DNA of 64,000 nucleotides from Exophiala sp. HKRS030. Lineage: Eukaryota > Ascomycota > Eurotiomycetes > Chaetothyriales > Herpotrichiellaceae. A program made the translations under genes and the position numbers. The stretch spans positions 5,146,001 through 5,210,000 of the forward strand of contig JAHWDD010000005.1 in the NCBI GenBank assembly GCA_023897205.1, given 5' to 3'. The notes under the pieces are model-generated. The model made no database searches and was not told the origin of the DNA. It saw only the letters and a program-made list of their open reading frames with translations. Positions 10,399 through 22,311 of the stretch are shown one piece after another (within the stretch, counting starts at the first letter, position 1; every line of letters starts with the position of its first letter).

Positions 10399-12049
10399 AT
10401 GGACTTCCCTTTCAATCCGCTTGGATCATCACCACCTTCATTCGACGACTATAGCCCTCAGAGCCCTCCAACAAGTCAAGGTCGACCTGACAGAGACTTT
10501 ACTTCAACGGCGGAAGACCACAAATTCAAACGACGAAGGCTCGATGAACACCCTCACTCTAGCCATCATCTCGCAGAATCCGCAAACAGAAGCAACACCA
10601 GCCATCTAACGCGAGGCTTCCCACCAGCTGCTTCAAATCCCTATCCCCAGGGCTCACTATCACTACCGCGTGAGAGCTTCACCACATTCATGTCGGATGA
10701 AGTTGCCTTCTTCGATGAACCATCGGCCCTGTCCTATCTTGCCTCTAGCAACGGTTTCTCCCGTGATTTAATGGCTCATCAACCATTTACCAGTCTCCAT
10801 TCCCACTCGATTGACCCGTCACCAAGTCAACATTCCATACCGATTGATCTCCCAAATCAGCATATGAGCAACTCACCAATTCGTTCACCAAGATCTGCTC
10901 CATCTGTGCCTATCTATCAACGATCGATGCCACCTGAGATCTTCGGACAACCACCGTCCGTCACCTCCGAAGGCCGACCAGGGAATCAGAGCCACAGTGT
11001 GACCGCGGTGCCTCATCCTGACAGAGAAGCATCACATCCCCCTTCGACTACAGAAATTATCGGCCTTATATGAGTCTCGCAACTGAGCATCTGATGCCAC
11101 GTCGACCGCCACCGCATTCCACACAGTCTGTTCCTTCCTCCCAGGCTTCTTCAGTCCCGGAGATTAAATTGGTCTTGAGTCGTGCAACACAGGAGAGCAT
11201 CGATCTACTCATGGAACACAAGAGGGAATGCCCGGCTTGCCAACTGGAATTCGAGGTCGACAATTTCGTGGCTCGTGTGACTTGTTGTGACACATCAATC
11301 CATGTGGCTTGTCTTTCAGCATGGGTCAATTCAGCAACATATGCAAAGAGTAAAGCTTGCATGAAATGTCGACGAACCATCGATGCCAGAAGAAGTTTGA
11401 ATAGTATCATTCCGCCAATTTCGGATGATCTTTGGGACAAGGGTGTTGACTTTAACGTACCACAACATGTCAAATTGGAACAAGATCTCACATTCAACAT
11501 CAATGGACGACCTGATCGTTCGGCAATACGACGCATGAGAGCTTCCGCTTGGGCAAGATACGGCTCTAGACAAGGATCTACGGGGAGCGTGTGCCGAGTC
11601 TAAGTGCTGAAACAAGACAATCAATCTATGCGCTCAGACGAGAGCAAGCCGCAGAACAAGAAGACAAGACTAGACGGTTTCAGGCTGCACAAGCAGAGGT
11701 AACGAGGGCTATGGAAGCCGACCGTATTGCAAGCACCAATTTGATGGATGGCCAGTTGCAACTCGGTCGTGGACAGAGCATCGATCTTATGCCTTTGATG
11801 AGAAAATGTGAGGAGACAGGACGTGCCAGAACTGCTGCACACGCAGAGTTTTCGGCCTTGCAAAAGGATATTGAAACTACCATAACGACGCATGCACATC
11901 GATTGCAGTTGGTCATGCAAGAGGCAATGATGAAAGCTCTTCGTGAATCTCGTAGTAGAGCGACGGCCGAGAGCGTCCCTCCAGCAACTACCACAAACCC
12001 AGGAGAGCCATCACGTAGCTTCTCCTCGTCTTCCTCCGACGGCGATTGA
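10399..12049 (+). CDS. RING-type zinc finger protein (two one-base frameshifts)
   Basis: The restored protein is about 550 aa. Residues 1-270 are disordered, rich in Ser/Pro/His, with a basic KFKRRRL patch. A zinc-binding segment at about residues 277-325 reads CPACQLEF, then CCDTSIHVACLSAW, then CMKCRRTI, which fits a RING-H2-like C-x2-C / C..H-x2-C / C-x2-C pattern. Such domains usually give E3 ubiquitin ligase activity; the substrate is unknown. The C-terminal 150 residues (ETRQSIYALRREQAAEQEDK onward) are charged and probably coiled-coil, ending in a Ser-rich tail. The frame breaks at C5 11038-11042 and at G4 11582-11585. One extra base at each joins SHPP to FDYRNYRPYMS and STGE to RVPSLSAETRQ. 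Confidence 0.75.
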
Positions 12050-13145
12050 TTGAATTGGTTGAGCCATCAACAGAGGTCCTACTTTAACAACAGACTGCAC
12101 TGTTTCGGTGCCTCGAGAAGACTTGGTCTGCTCGGTTCAAACCTCACCGAATGAACGTTTCACGAATACTAAAGCATGAAACATACTTTTCAGGGGAGTT
12201 CTTGATTTGTGGGGTTACGGTGTCGTTTCACGACTATTTCCTTTGATGATATGAAATCGGAGCGGGGTCCATCGGATTAAGCAGCGTTCTTGCCGGCATA
12301 ATGTTCATCGGAGGATTCTAATTTGTTCTCCTATCGACAACGCTCGCCTTTTGCCTACACAAAGAGTTTTCTAACTTTCATTTCAGTTTTGCGAGTTTTC
12401 CCTACACCGAACCTCTCCACCTCGAAACCAGGAAATCGGGGTCGTTGTCGTTGTCCCCATTTTCAGTCTCCGACGATACATCAAACATAAGCCAAATATT
12501 ACAGCAGCAGGCAAACAATGCACAAGGGCAACGCAGTAATGATACGGATGAGTAGCAACATGGACTGTGGATTGTTCAATTGGATTCTTGGAGTAGCGAT
12601 GCGCTACAATACAACACATCGTGATACAGATTTATGTACCAGGCAGAATCGTATCTGGCGTAACCAGTTAACGGGCCGGTTGTTATTTAGTTAGGTAGCC
12701 CATAATTGCATGCTTTTAGGACGTCTATTGATGTACTGTATTCTCTAGAAAGACTCCTACATGTCCCTCATGCGCTCTTGAGGGGCAGGGCTGGACAAAG
12801 AATTTCGTTGCATCTTTTTCTCTCACATGAGCACGTAGTGCCGTCTCTAGAACAACATGTGCCAAGGTCATCGTGAAACTCATCGTTGTATCTAAAGCGT
12901 GTTGTGACGTTGCCAGGATGCGTTGATCCTGAGAAGATATCCTCTATTGGGAACATCAAGCAGTGAATTGCCCACGGTTTCCGCCGCAAGGTTGCATATT
13001 ATGCACAAGGCTCTCGGCAGCCTCGATGTTGTGGCCAGAGGGTTCCGCAAATGAAAGTCGGGCTTGAGCTGCTAATTCGAGCACGTTGCTCTCCCTCATG
13101 AAAGGGGCAAACGGAGTCGTAACATGGTCGGGTGGGACCTTTGAT
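12050..13145. other. intergenic between convergent RING and PIP-box genes
   Basis: The stretch holds the 3' ends of both flanking genes. On the minus strand, 12956-13190 stays open in another frame and has protein-like composition (for example ESKVPPDHVTTPFAP), so the PIP-box gene may extend into it by splicing or after a lost base. I could not place a convincing junction. Confidence 0.4.
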
Positions 13146-13838
13146 TCATACAGCAAAAGACAGAGCTGGAAACGGCTGTGCTGGTATAGAACGTCCTATA
13201 TCTGTTGACCAGGGATTGAATGCTACCGGCCTGGGTGCCGCTGGTAACGCTGAATGGTCCGGCACCGATGTTGCTGCCGGCCTCGGTTCTTGTTTTCGTC
13301 CGAAGAAACAATCTAGCGTTTTTTGCTTCATCTGACCCGTGGTGGGTGCATTTGAGTCCATGTCCATCCGTAGCTCGTCACGGACAGTCCCGTAATCGAA
13401 ATCCATGTCTTCATCCCCATCGTCGTCTTGGTTCGGCAGGACCTCGGAAATGGACATCGCCTCATCGAGGTGCAGTCTCTGTGCATCGTATAGTTTCTTC
13501 ATGGTCAAATCGTGGATTTGAGTCTCGTCCGGCCGGTCGTCGCGGTGGCGTTTGCGTGTGCGAGAGTTCAAGTATGGGATGGCAGGGACATTCCACATTT
13601 GGTGCTGGTGCAGGTTGCGAGTAGTAGGTGGAGTCGGGATGCTGCTTGTGGTTTTGCTTGAGAACGGAGAGGAGGTCAACGACGGTGGACCGTTGCCGTT
13701 GCCAGGTGTTGATGCGGTAGATGGACTCGTGTAAAAAGGATGGTCTTGGTGAGAGGGTGGAGAGTGCTGAGCATATTCGCGCAACTGCGCGAGGTAAACG
13801 GGTTCGTCAAGTACGGATGCTTTGCGCTTGTTGCCCAT
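13146..13838 (-). CDS. uncharacterised protein with a PCNA-interacting box
   Basis: This is a 230-aa ORF with no family that I recognise. It starts MGNKRKASVLDEP, and is Ser/Thr/Pro-rich to residue 90. It has a basic patch SRTRKRHRDDRP, an acidic stretch NQDDDGDEDMDFD, and then QMKQKTLDCFFGRK. The octet QKTLDCFF matches the canonical PIP box Q-x-x-L-x-x-F-F, followed by basic residues as in strong PCNA ligands. A nuclear, replication- or repair-linked role is inferred from that motif only. The C-terminus may be incomplete: GTATGA at the end of the frame could be a splice donor, and the DNA downstream stays open in another frame. It shares a divergent promoter region with the MEMO gene. Confidence 0.6.
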   Translation of the reverse strand: MGNKRKASVLDEPVYLAQLREYAQHSPPSHQDHPFYTSPSTASTPGNGNGPPSLTSSPFSSKTTSSIPTPPTTRNLHQHQMWNVPAIPYLNSRTRKRHRDDRPDETQIHDLTMKKLYDAQRLHLDEAMSISEVLPNQDDDGDEDMDFDYGTVRDELRMDMDSNAPTTGQMKQKTLDCFFGRKQEPRPAATSVPDHSALPAAPRPVAFNPWSTDIGRSIPAQPFPALSFAV

Positions 13839-14430
13839 GATGATAGTGATGCTTCGCCTTTTTCAAGCTCGTGGCCCTTTGACGGTGGTGAGAGAATATG
13901 TGTGAAGTCAAGATATGGAGGTGGGATGAGGAGACGTGCAGCCGTGTTTCGAAACCACTTTACGCGTCGCGTGAAGCGGGTTTTGGACAAGGCTCCACGC
14001 TAGCCTTGTTGTTTAGGAGCAGTTTTACTGGACTTCAGCGAGCCATCTTTAAGGTCTAGTCATGTATTTATCATTCGCACCGAGTAAGTACGATGGTAAG
14101 GTCCTATTTTGATCTGTTCCGTTCGTTTCTGATCACAGAACGGGGCCACGAGGGAGATTATCATGACGCAGAAGTGTGGACAAGGCGTCTCGAGAACACG
14201 GAGAAGGAACAACCAAATCTTCCGAGAACTCATCCCCTAAGTTCTGCCGCACCCGAGCGCACCTGCTGTGAAATGACATCGTCTCTCTGTGTCCGCCTTT
14301 CTTCAGGATCTTGACCTTTCTTCTTGACCTTGCGAATTTGTAGCATCTTGTTTATGAATTTAAACCCTTTACTTGACAGGACTCAAGTCTCCTATGCGTC
14401 GCCTCTTTCAATACTCATCCTTCTGTAAAG
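13839..14430. other. divergent promoter region
   Basis: About 590 bp between the PIP-box gene (-) and the MEMO gene (+). It should hold both promoters; no further gene is seen. Confidence 0.5.
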
Positions 14431-15565
14431 ATGGCTGTTAGAGAGGCCTCCCATGCCGGTTCATGGTACTCAGATAACGGTAAACAACTAGCATCGCAAC
14501 TTGACCACTGGTTATCAAAGGTTCCAGAGAAGAATCTGTTGCCAGGCTACGACAGTATACCTCTGCCCAGTGCAAGAGTTATCATCTCTCCTCATGCTGG
14601 ATACGCGTATTCGGGCCCTGCTGCTGCTTGGGCATTCAAATGCCTCAATCTTTCAAAAGCCAAGCGAATATTCATCCTTCATCCGTCTCATCATCACCAC
14701 CTGAGCACAGCGGCACTCCCTGTAGTCGATGCGTACGAAACTCCACTATCCGACTCACCTCTCCCACTCGATCATGAAACAATCAACGCCCTCGCCAAAC
14801 TTGCTGCCGAAGCCAATGGTAGACCCATCAAGTTCACCACCATGTCTCAGCCCATAGATGAAGCAGAGCACAGTGCCGAAATGCAACTTCCATATATTCA
14901 CCGCCTGCTTCAAAACCTTTACCCTGATCGCCCCGAATCCTCGTATCCTCCACTCATACCCATTATGGTAGGTGCAACGAATCCTGCTACTGAGGCAGCC
15001 CTAGGGAAACTACTGGCACCATATATTGCGGACGAAGAAAATGCTTTTGTTATCTCCTCGGACTTTTGTCATTGGGGTCGAGATTTGGTTATACATACTA
15101 TCTCTCCGATGCCCCTAGCCCAGCTTTATCACCACTCATGCTACCAAACGGCGTAAGAGGAGAATTTACCACTGCTCAAGAGGCGGTTAATGAAGACATA
15201 CATAAGATGCCCACTCTTGGCCAAGGTCAAAACCTTCGATCAAGCAACAAAATCCCCAGGACCGGGCCTCAAATATTCGAAAGTATCGCACACGCAGACC
15301 GTGCGTGTATGTGTGCCATTGCCACAGGACAACACTCAGAATTCCTTCGCGTACTGAGAGATACAGGTAACACGGTCTGTGGCCGACACCCTATAGGGTA
15401 TTTATGGCGGGAGTCGAGGAAGTTGAGAGACTGCGGAAAGAACAAGGTCAGGACTTGGATCCAGACTTCGGACGCTTCCGATTCACCAGGTATGAACGGA
15501 GCAGTGACGCAGTTAATGTCAAGGACAGCAGCGTCAGTTATGTGAGCGCTTTTGCGGTGCTATGA
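14431..15565 (+). CDS. MEMO family protein (two one-base frameshifts)
   Basis: The restored protein is about 378 aa and matches the MEMO/Mho1 family along its length: VREASHAGSWYS at the start, then ISPHAGYAYSGPAAAWAF, ILHPSHHHHLS, DEAEHSAEMQLPYI, VISSDFCHWG, then QIFESIAHADRACM, GNTVCGRHPIG and finally SVSYVSAFAVL before TGA at 15563-15565. MEMO proteins share the fold of class III extradiol dioxygenases; the conserved His and Cys residues are visible. Human MEMO is linked to copper/redox and cell motility; the fungal role is not well defined. Two frame breaks, both of the one-missing-base type, lie at G4 15074-15077 (between CHWG and SRFGYTYY) and G3 15396-15398 (between HPIG and VFMAGVEE). 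Confidence 0.9.
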
Positions 15566-17531
15566 TTTTTCAGGCGAAATATCGGGGTTGGCTACTCAGA
15601 GTTGTAGTAAGACATAACTATATTCACAACGTTCTTCCATGAGTACAGAGCAGTGGCAATCAGACTGAATGAAATGCCCTGCTTGCGAAGGCAGTACTCA
15701 ATTAAGATCAATGGAGCTCAATTATCACGAGACTCTCTCCGTCATAGGACCATGGCCAAGAATTTATGAAGCCAAATAGAATATCATGTTAGATATTGTC
15801 CACTATACCTGAGAAACCTTAGACTACTCTTAGCCTACGCTGTTTTAGTCTCTAGGTTAGCATCATGAATGTGGAAATGACTATTACGCAAATTTGCTAA
15901 GCAGCGACGGATCAATCGAACTTCAATCTGGCTGTTTGATCAACAGATCAACATTTCAGAACTTTTCTTTAGGGCCATTTATGACATAAACCCCCCGTGC
16001 CGCGGTATAATCTACAAACGCTAGGATAGAATTTCCGACCTCAAGTCACACCTCAGGATGCACCGAGGATATTCCTGTTTCGCGCTTGATCGTCTTTGTT
16101 TGTCTAGATCTCCAAAGGAGAGGGCTCGGTGCAGGGCACAGCTTTAAACTCCAGAAAGCGAGTTTCAGTCTAGAGAATTCAAAATCTATACCGCCAGTGA
16201 CCTCCATATGACCTTCCTGACTCGGAATACCGAGATTAGACAGGAATGTCTGCTCATACCTATAGCGCCACGGGGTGACGTGACAGTAGACTTCCCGTGC
16301 TCAGAGTGGAAACTCAACGTCGATAAGGTTCGTGTTGGCGCTTTGACCGTTTCATAGGGCTTCCCACCAGTGAAGCAGGAATGACAAAAAACGAAAATGC
16401 CGAAAACGTTAAATCTCGACAAATACTGTCGCTTTCATCATGAGGCTCTGAATATTTGTCAACTGCAAATCTGGCCTTTGGGCTCGTCGCTACCTTCCAA
16501 CCCCAATCCATTGAGGAGTCCTCTGGGTCTGATGAAGTCGACATTAATCCAGGCCGATGTGTTCTCGTGGTTTCACTTACTTGATCAACCAGAACTGTTG
16601 TTGCTCCGGTGTGGATTGATTCGCTCAGGGCGCCCCTGGATGGTAGTATACGAGAGGAGGTGGGTTGATTCATGCATGTATCCCTGTCTTTCGAAAAGAA
16701 CGCGAATACCGTTCAAGGAAGATGGTCTGAATGCTTTCCCCGCCTTCAACCCCGACCTCGCGGACCTGATGAATAGGGTACAATGCAGTAGTTAGTCCAT
16801 CTTGAGTGGCTAATCATTCAGTGGTTGAGTGTGCACGAGTGTGCCGGGTTTGCCGTTTGATTGCAGTTATGCATGTGGGCCATTCAGGCCTGCTGAGGGC
16901 ACACGTATTTGCCACTGCACAAATGGGCCAGGGCCTGTCAGGGCAATTGAAGATTCGTGTGATAAGCGAAGGGTCATGTGTAATGTGTAATGATTTACTC
17001 CACATGAAAAGTTCTCCAGGACGAGGAGGAGGGAGGAAAGGGAGGTGAGGTGGGTGGGTGGTGAGCAACGGGGAAGGAGCGGAGAAGGCAAGTGCGTGTG
17101 ACGTCGTGTGGATTGGCATGAGGTCAGTTTGGTATCCATGATACATGACGATCTACCATTTACTCCGTACACTCATCTATGGTAAACAAAGATATAGCGG
17201 AGAAGAGAGCAGTATCAAGATCTTGCGCGGAACAATCCATGAACTAAATACTGACATATCCGATCGAAACTTCTTTTGATACATCGCTGCGTATGCTTGC
17301 GGGAACCAATTCAGAAATGGCAAATGGGTATATTTACAAGTAGCGTAAAACCTGGGGATCCAGATCCTCGAACCAAATCAAGCTTGCCCAACAAATGGAC
17401 ATGTCATTTTCTTCCGCAGATTTTGTAGGACATGCATATGATGTCTGAGAAGAAGTTCCGTATTCCTTCCACGTTCCATCATTCCGTCAACGTCGTTGAT
17501 TATCGACGTGACTCCATCAAGAATTCTTCTT
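15566..17531. other. intergenic, 2 kb
   Basis: Convergent interval between the MEMO gene and the acetate transporter. Short ORFs at 16314-16795 on both strands have no recognisable features. One exact TACTCCGTA word lies at 17161-17169. Confidence 0.5.
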
Positions 17532-18687
17532 TTATGCAGAATGATCACCCTTTGGGGACGATCGAGCCTCGCGACCCTTTTCAGACCATGGGAAGTGGGC
17601 CACGGGAATGATGAAGAAGCTGTTGGATGTATCTGCAATACCAGCTAGGGCGTTGTACCAAGCGGTGAAAGCCGCCAAAATACCAAAGGCGCCGCCAGCA
17701 CGGATACAACCGGTGTTGGGTGCATCGTCGACAGGATGGAGGTAGCCGATGGCGAGGAGTAAGAAAGCCAGGTCTAGGGTGAAGAAAAGGAAAAAGAATG
17801 CCACGGTGGACTTGAGGGTGCAGAATAGGAGGATGGTGGTGAAAATGAACCAGCCCTTTTGAATACATCAGTATTTACACCAAAAAAAAGGTGTGGAGAA
17901 TATGCTCGGACGTACCATGAGGAAGAATCCGACAGAGTCGAGGAGGGCTTTGGTGCCACCGAGTTCTTCGATATTGGCCTCAATCTCAAAACCACCAGGT
18001 GTGAGAAGAATGGCAAAGGAGATCCAGAATCCACCGTATGAAGACAATGCTGTAGCACCGAAAGTGTTGCCGATGGCCATTTCCCTGTATGTATTAGGCT
18101 ACATGACAACTCTCGCTTGTCTTTACAGGCGAACTCACCACATGCCGGCTAGAAGTTGAACGAGACCTCCATAGCCAAAAGCTAGCGAGATAATAATGTT
18201 GTTCTGATGTAGACCTCTTGTTCCCAAGTTGATCAAACTCAGGACAAACGTGGTCAAGGCGAAAGCGGACAGTCCGAGAGGAGCTGGATTGGCGAATTTG
18301 CGGTTCTCGACACCCTTGTACAAACCAGGTTGGAATTCACCTCCGAAGGCTGAAGTTTTTTTCAAACGAAAAGTCAGTGCTTGCCTTAACATACACTTCA
18401 TGTATGGAGTAAAAATCACCAGGTAGAGCTCCTCCTGCGGAGTCATTGGTGCGCATGTGCGCCAAAGGACCATATCCGAAGCGCGCCGCGTGTGCAGCTG
18501 TGGTTTTCTCTTCATGGCTCATACCGCGAGTAGCCGTCTCAAAATCATGAGATGTTGTGCCGTTAGTGTTTGTGCTGCTCAACCCATTACTGGATGGCTG
18601 AGTTGCTGTGTTGTTGACAGCGTTATGGTGGGCGTTGGTGGACATGTTGGAGAGCGATGACGACACAAGAGAGCCTTGGGCAAACAA
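17532..18687 (-). CDS. GPR1/FUN34/YaaH (Ato) family acetate transporter
   Basis: The four-exon model is 18420-18687, 18139-18349, 17916-18084 and 17532-17855, with introns of 70, 54 and 60 nt that all have GT..AG ends. It gives a 323-aa protein. The N-terminal 80 residues are hydrophilic (Asn/Thr-rich), then FGGEFQPGLY and the family signature NPAPLGLSAFALTTF begin the six-helix membrane domain. MWEMAIGNTFGATALSSYGGFWISFA and GWFIFT follow, and the last helices include AAFTAWYNALAG. Family members move acetate and ammonium-linked anions across the plasma membrane. A second in-frame Met at 18645 (MSTNAHHN) is an equally likely start. No frameshift is needed here. Confidence 0.93.
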
Positions 18688-21600
18688 TGAGGACGAATAT
18701 GTGGATGAACGTTACGAAAATATAGAAAAGTCCACGGCTCAAGCGATATGAGCGACTTTAAGTACCTCCATCATTCCCATGCCACCCTAGGTCACAGCAG
18801 TGACAACTCTGGGGAATAGATCTGTCGATGCTCCCACCAGTGGAGCCCTAATCATCGACTTTGCCCATGGGTGACAATCCTGTCCCGGAGTAATGGGCAT
18901 GGAACCTGTGGATATGGCATGGAACAGAACAAATGGACGAATAGAGTGGTGGTGCTGAGTCGTAATGGACGGGCGATGACGAAAAAGATGGTGATGACCG
19001 TGGAGAAGTCGTCTGCTTGTGGACAATGTTTATGAATCAGCGTCATTCGACGGAGGATCAGTGTCCGGCACTCTGCGGTTGACACTGACCCAATATCTGC
19101 TAGCCTCACGTTAGTGTCGTGGCCCAGAGCCTAGACAGGGATGTCGACGCTGGTCTTCAACGCTAGTGCCATGAGCAGTGCGGTCGACCGGAAGAGAAGC
19201 TTTTTGGCGACTTCGATCAACGGCAAACTCATACAGAATTTTGCGAGGACAAGAGTACCAAGACCTTCCAAGAAACGCCTCCAGAGAGTCCGTCACGCCA
19301 CAAGAACCTCAGCGACATTTCAAACCTGACGTAACAGTTACTTTGGACGATCAAATTGTCGCATCACGAGAGTGAGTAGGATACAGAAAGCCCTGATACT
19401 CAACATATTGCTCACAAGTATTAACAATTCAAACCACTCGTTTATCTCTCTTGTTGGGTCGACAAATTCCTCTTCCCAAGGCCCGAAACCACTCACCTGC
19501 TATCTTAATACCTTCAACCCACCCTTGAGGCCTCCCACCCCTTCAACATTTTCATCACCAATTTGCCACTGTAAGTACGATATTAATGGCGTGTTTGTAT
19601 GCACAACCCGACGGTCGAACGGCACTCACTGTCTTACCGTGCCTCGGTTCATGCATCTCGTTCGAGCCTAATCTGAAGTGCAAGGTCACTCTGTGGATAC
19701 GAATGTGAGATTTCACCGGCGCTGAAGGACAAAGTGCGTATTACACTCTTGAGATTCGGTAGGTGAGACGGGGAGATGAGGAGGCGGAGTGCTTTTCAGT
19801 ATGAATGATTTGAGATATGTAGCCTCAGAACAGATGCCTACAGTTGGAAGCTGGAGAAACTCGGACTTCTCGAATATCGCGTATACACCAGACAACCCGC
19901 AGGACAGACCACTTCCTCTGTTTGTTCGTTCTTGTCAGGTCCAGGAAATCATTCTGTCAAAGCGGTTAGCTGATACATCCGGCTCGTTACCTGCATCTGA
20001 GGATTGTCATACATAGTTCGACAAACAAGTGAGCCGGAAGTTGTGCTCCATGAGAGGCTACTTGGAGTGCTTCTAGCCTTCTCTTGGACCAACAGCAATT
20101 TCTCAGAGCTGACCCAGAAATCCCCAAGAGCAGCAGAATCACCAACTATTCTTGTGAGTCATACGAGCTCGGTTTGAACGATCATTCGTGGGGAAATGAA
20201 ACATATATTTGTTGAATAGTTATGAATAGGAATACCGAGTTTCAATGGGACACCATCCTCAATGCTTTGCTGGAATCATGACTCGAATGATATATTTCGC
20301 ACAATGGTAAGGTCAAGAGGTTATTCTGATCTCTGCTGCATTTATCGCTTGCAATTCTGCTTCACACTCGGAATCATCCTTTCTTGCTCAATCCGACTCA
20401 AATTCGCATCGTCAAGGTCCACTTCCGCTCCAGTCTCCTGTAGATCCATGTCCGTGGATGAGGCATTGAAACTTTGACACGACTTGTATTGGTCTTCTTC
20501 AGTTCTGTCGCATTTTACTCTTCTTGGAGACGAACAAAATCTGCAACCCTATCAAGTCGGGGAATACTGCCCGCACGGGCAGGAGTCGCTGCAAAGCGGC
20601 CCTCGGAAGAAGTTCTTTACTGCAGCGAAAGCGGTCTTTGACACCGTATCGCAGGATTATCGTGCATTGCAGCACACTATCGGAGAGACTCGTGAGTTCT
20701 ATCCTGCAAAGTGACCAGAGGTTCTGCTCTTTACGGCTTTACTTCGGGAACCGTGGCCGAGATGACAAGGTTGATGCCACGAGGCCGCGCTAAACCACGT
20801 TGGGGCACAAGGCTTGGCAGTATTTTTTTCTTTCAAAGTCTCAACCTCCATGCACATCTTCCTGCGTTCTACCAAAATTTCCATCATTTCGACAGAATAC
20901 CAAAATGGCGGCAGTTTCATACGTCATTTGTTCGACATTCCCGCAAATGCTCTGCTTCATTCATGACACTCTAATGTTCGATGCATCTTCTGTGAGGAAT
21001 CTCTCGTAACGAGCTTTAAAAGCATACTCATCAACTAATTCCAAGACCACACTCGGAAGCATCTTGAACTCTATCTCCATGATCAAGACGTGGATCCAGG
21101 GATCTCCAAAACCCCAATTCGCAAGTGGAAGAAAAGAATCTGGCTTTTAGCAGGGCCGTGTCTACTCCACCCTACTTCTTCTTCCTATCGTGGAGATGTA
21201 GGACTATTATTACGACAGACATTCCTATATGTAAATTTGTGGAAAGCTTCGGGCTTCTGTGCATCATGCTTTCATCGCACCAACGGGTTCAGTAGAACTT
21301 CCGGTTCTAACGCTGTGTTCTTCGAAATCGAAGTTGACCTGAGCAATAGTCCACGGCGACTGAACCAGAAAATTCTTGGCAAACTCCAGGTATGTACATA
21401 CCGCCCACGGGAAGATTCAAACCAGGTGGGCGCCTTACGCGTCATTCAATCGCTTTACATTTGCTATTGAGGCTGTACAGTGTATCTGGCCTTATGAAAC
21501 TGTTCTTTCCGTTGTACTAATTCATTAACTCTCGCGCTATCCGTCGTGCAAGCTGTTCTTTCTGCACAAGGTGAAAGCTGTCGTTGGGGACTGCATGAAA

Positions 21601-22311
21601 GAACAAATCTTCGAAGATTCTTCAGAGAATGTCAAACGCAGCAGATGTAAGGCATGACCACTATCGCTCTTAGATGACGCCACTGCGGGTATGGACGCAG
21701 GAAGACGACAATCGATATCCGACACCATCAAGAAGGGATAATCTAGTGGGGTTTGAGAGAATTGAGCAAACAGATCGAACAATTGTCTGAAGCAGGACGG
21801 GAACGGACTTCCTCAACTTAAACACCTGCAAGCGACTATGGCTCTCACCAGGGTTCTTCACCACCCTTCCAAAGGGAGGTTCTGAAGAAGCTTCAGCTTC
21901 CTACCGACGGACAGCTTGGCTTCTATGGCTCGGACTCGCAATGCAGATTGTCGACCAAGTCTTGGCAACTTATGTACACACCAGGTATATAAAGCATGAA
22001 GGAGTATACTCGACTTGATCATTTTTACATATTCCATCACTCCTTTGGGGTACACTCCGTACACCCAACGAATTGCAAGAAGGCCTCATCAAGTTGGCCT
22101 TCCTACAGTCTCACAACTCTTCATTCATGCCTCTCAACAGCTCTCCAAGCTCAATATTTGCAACTGTGCCGTCTATTCAGTTGCTTTCCGAAGCCTGCTT
22201 GACGTAGTCCTGCACTCATCATCTATCGCTGTCGCTTTCGAAAACTCGGTGCATACATCCGATGCAATCCCCCTATAACTCAATACAACCTCGATCATTT
22301 CTAAGATCAAT
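18688..22311. other. 3.6-kb gene-free region
   Basis: Between the transporter (-) and the DUF7587-like gene (+) I find only ORFs under 130 codons without motifs, splice-supported continuity or family character. It may contain decayed sequence, but no terminal repeats or transposase remnants are visible. Confidence 0.5.
21986..21993 (+). promoter_or_regulatory. TATA-box candidate TATATAAA
   Basis: A perfect TATATAAA lies about 320 bp upstream of the ATG of the DUF7587-like gene. It implies a leader of up to about 290 nt if used. Confidence 0.35.

Noticed and set aside
17341..17375. GGTTCGAGGATC on the minus strand, resembling a tRNA B box
   Set aside because: No matching acceptor stem, anticodon arm or A box could be laid out around it.
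18787..21500. Possible decayed transposon in the gene-free region
   Set aside because: I found no terminal repeats, target-site duplication, transposase or reverse transcriptase motifs on either strand.
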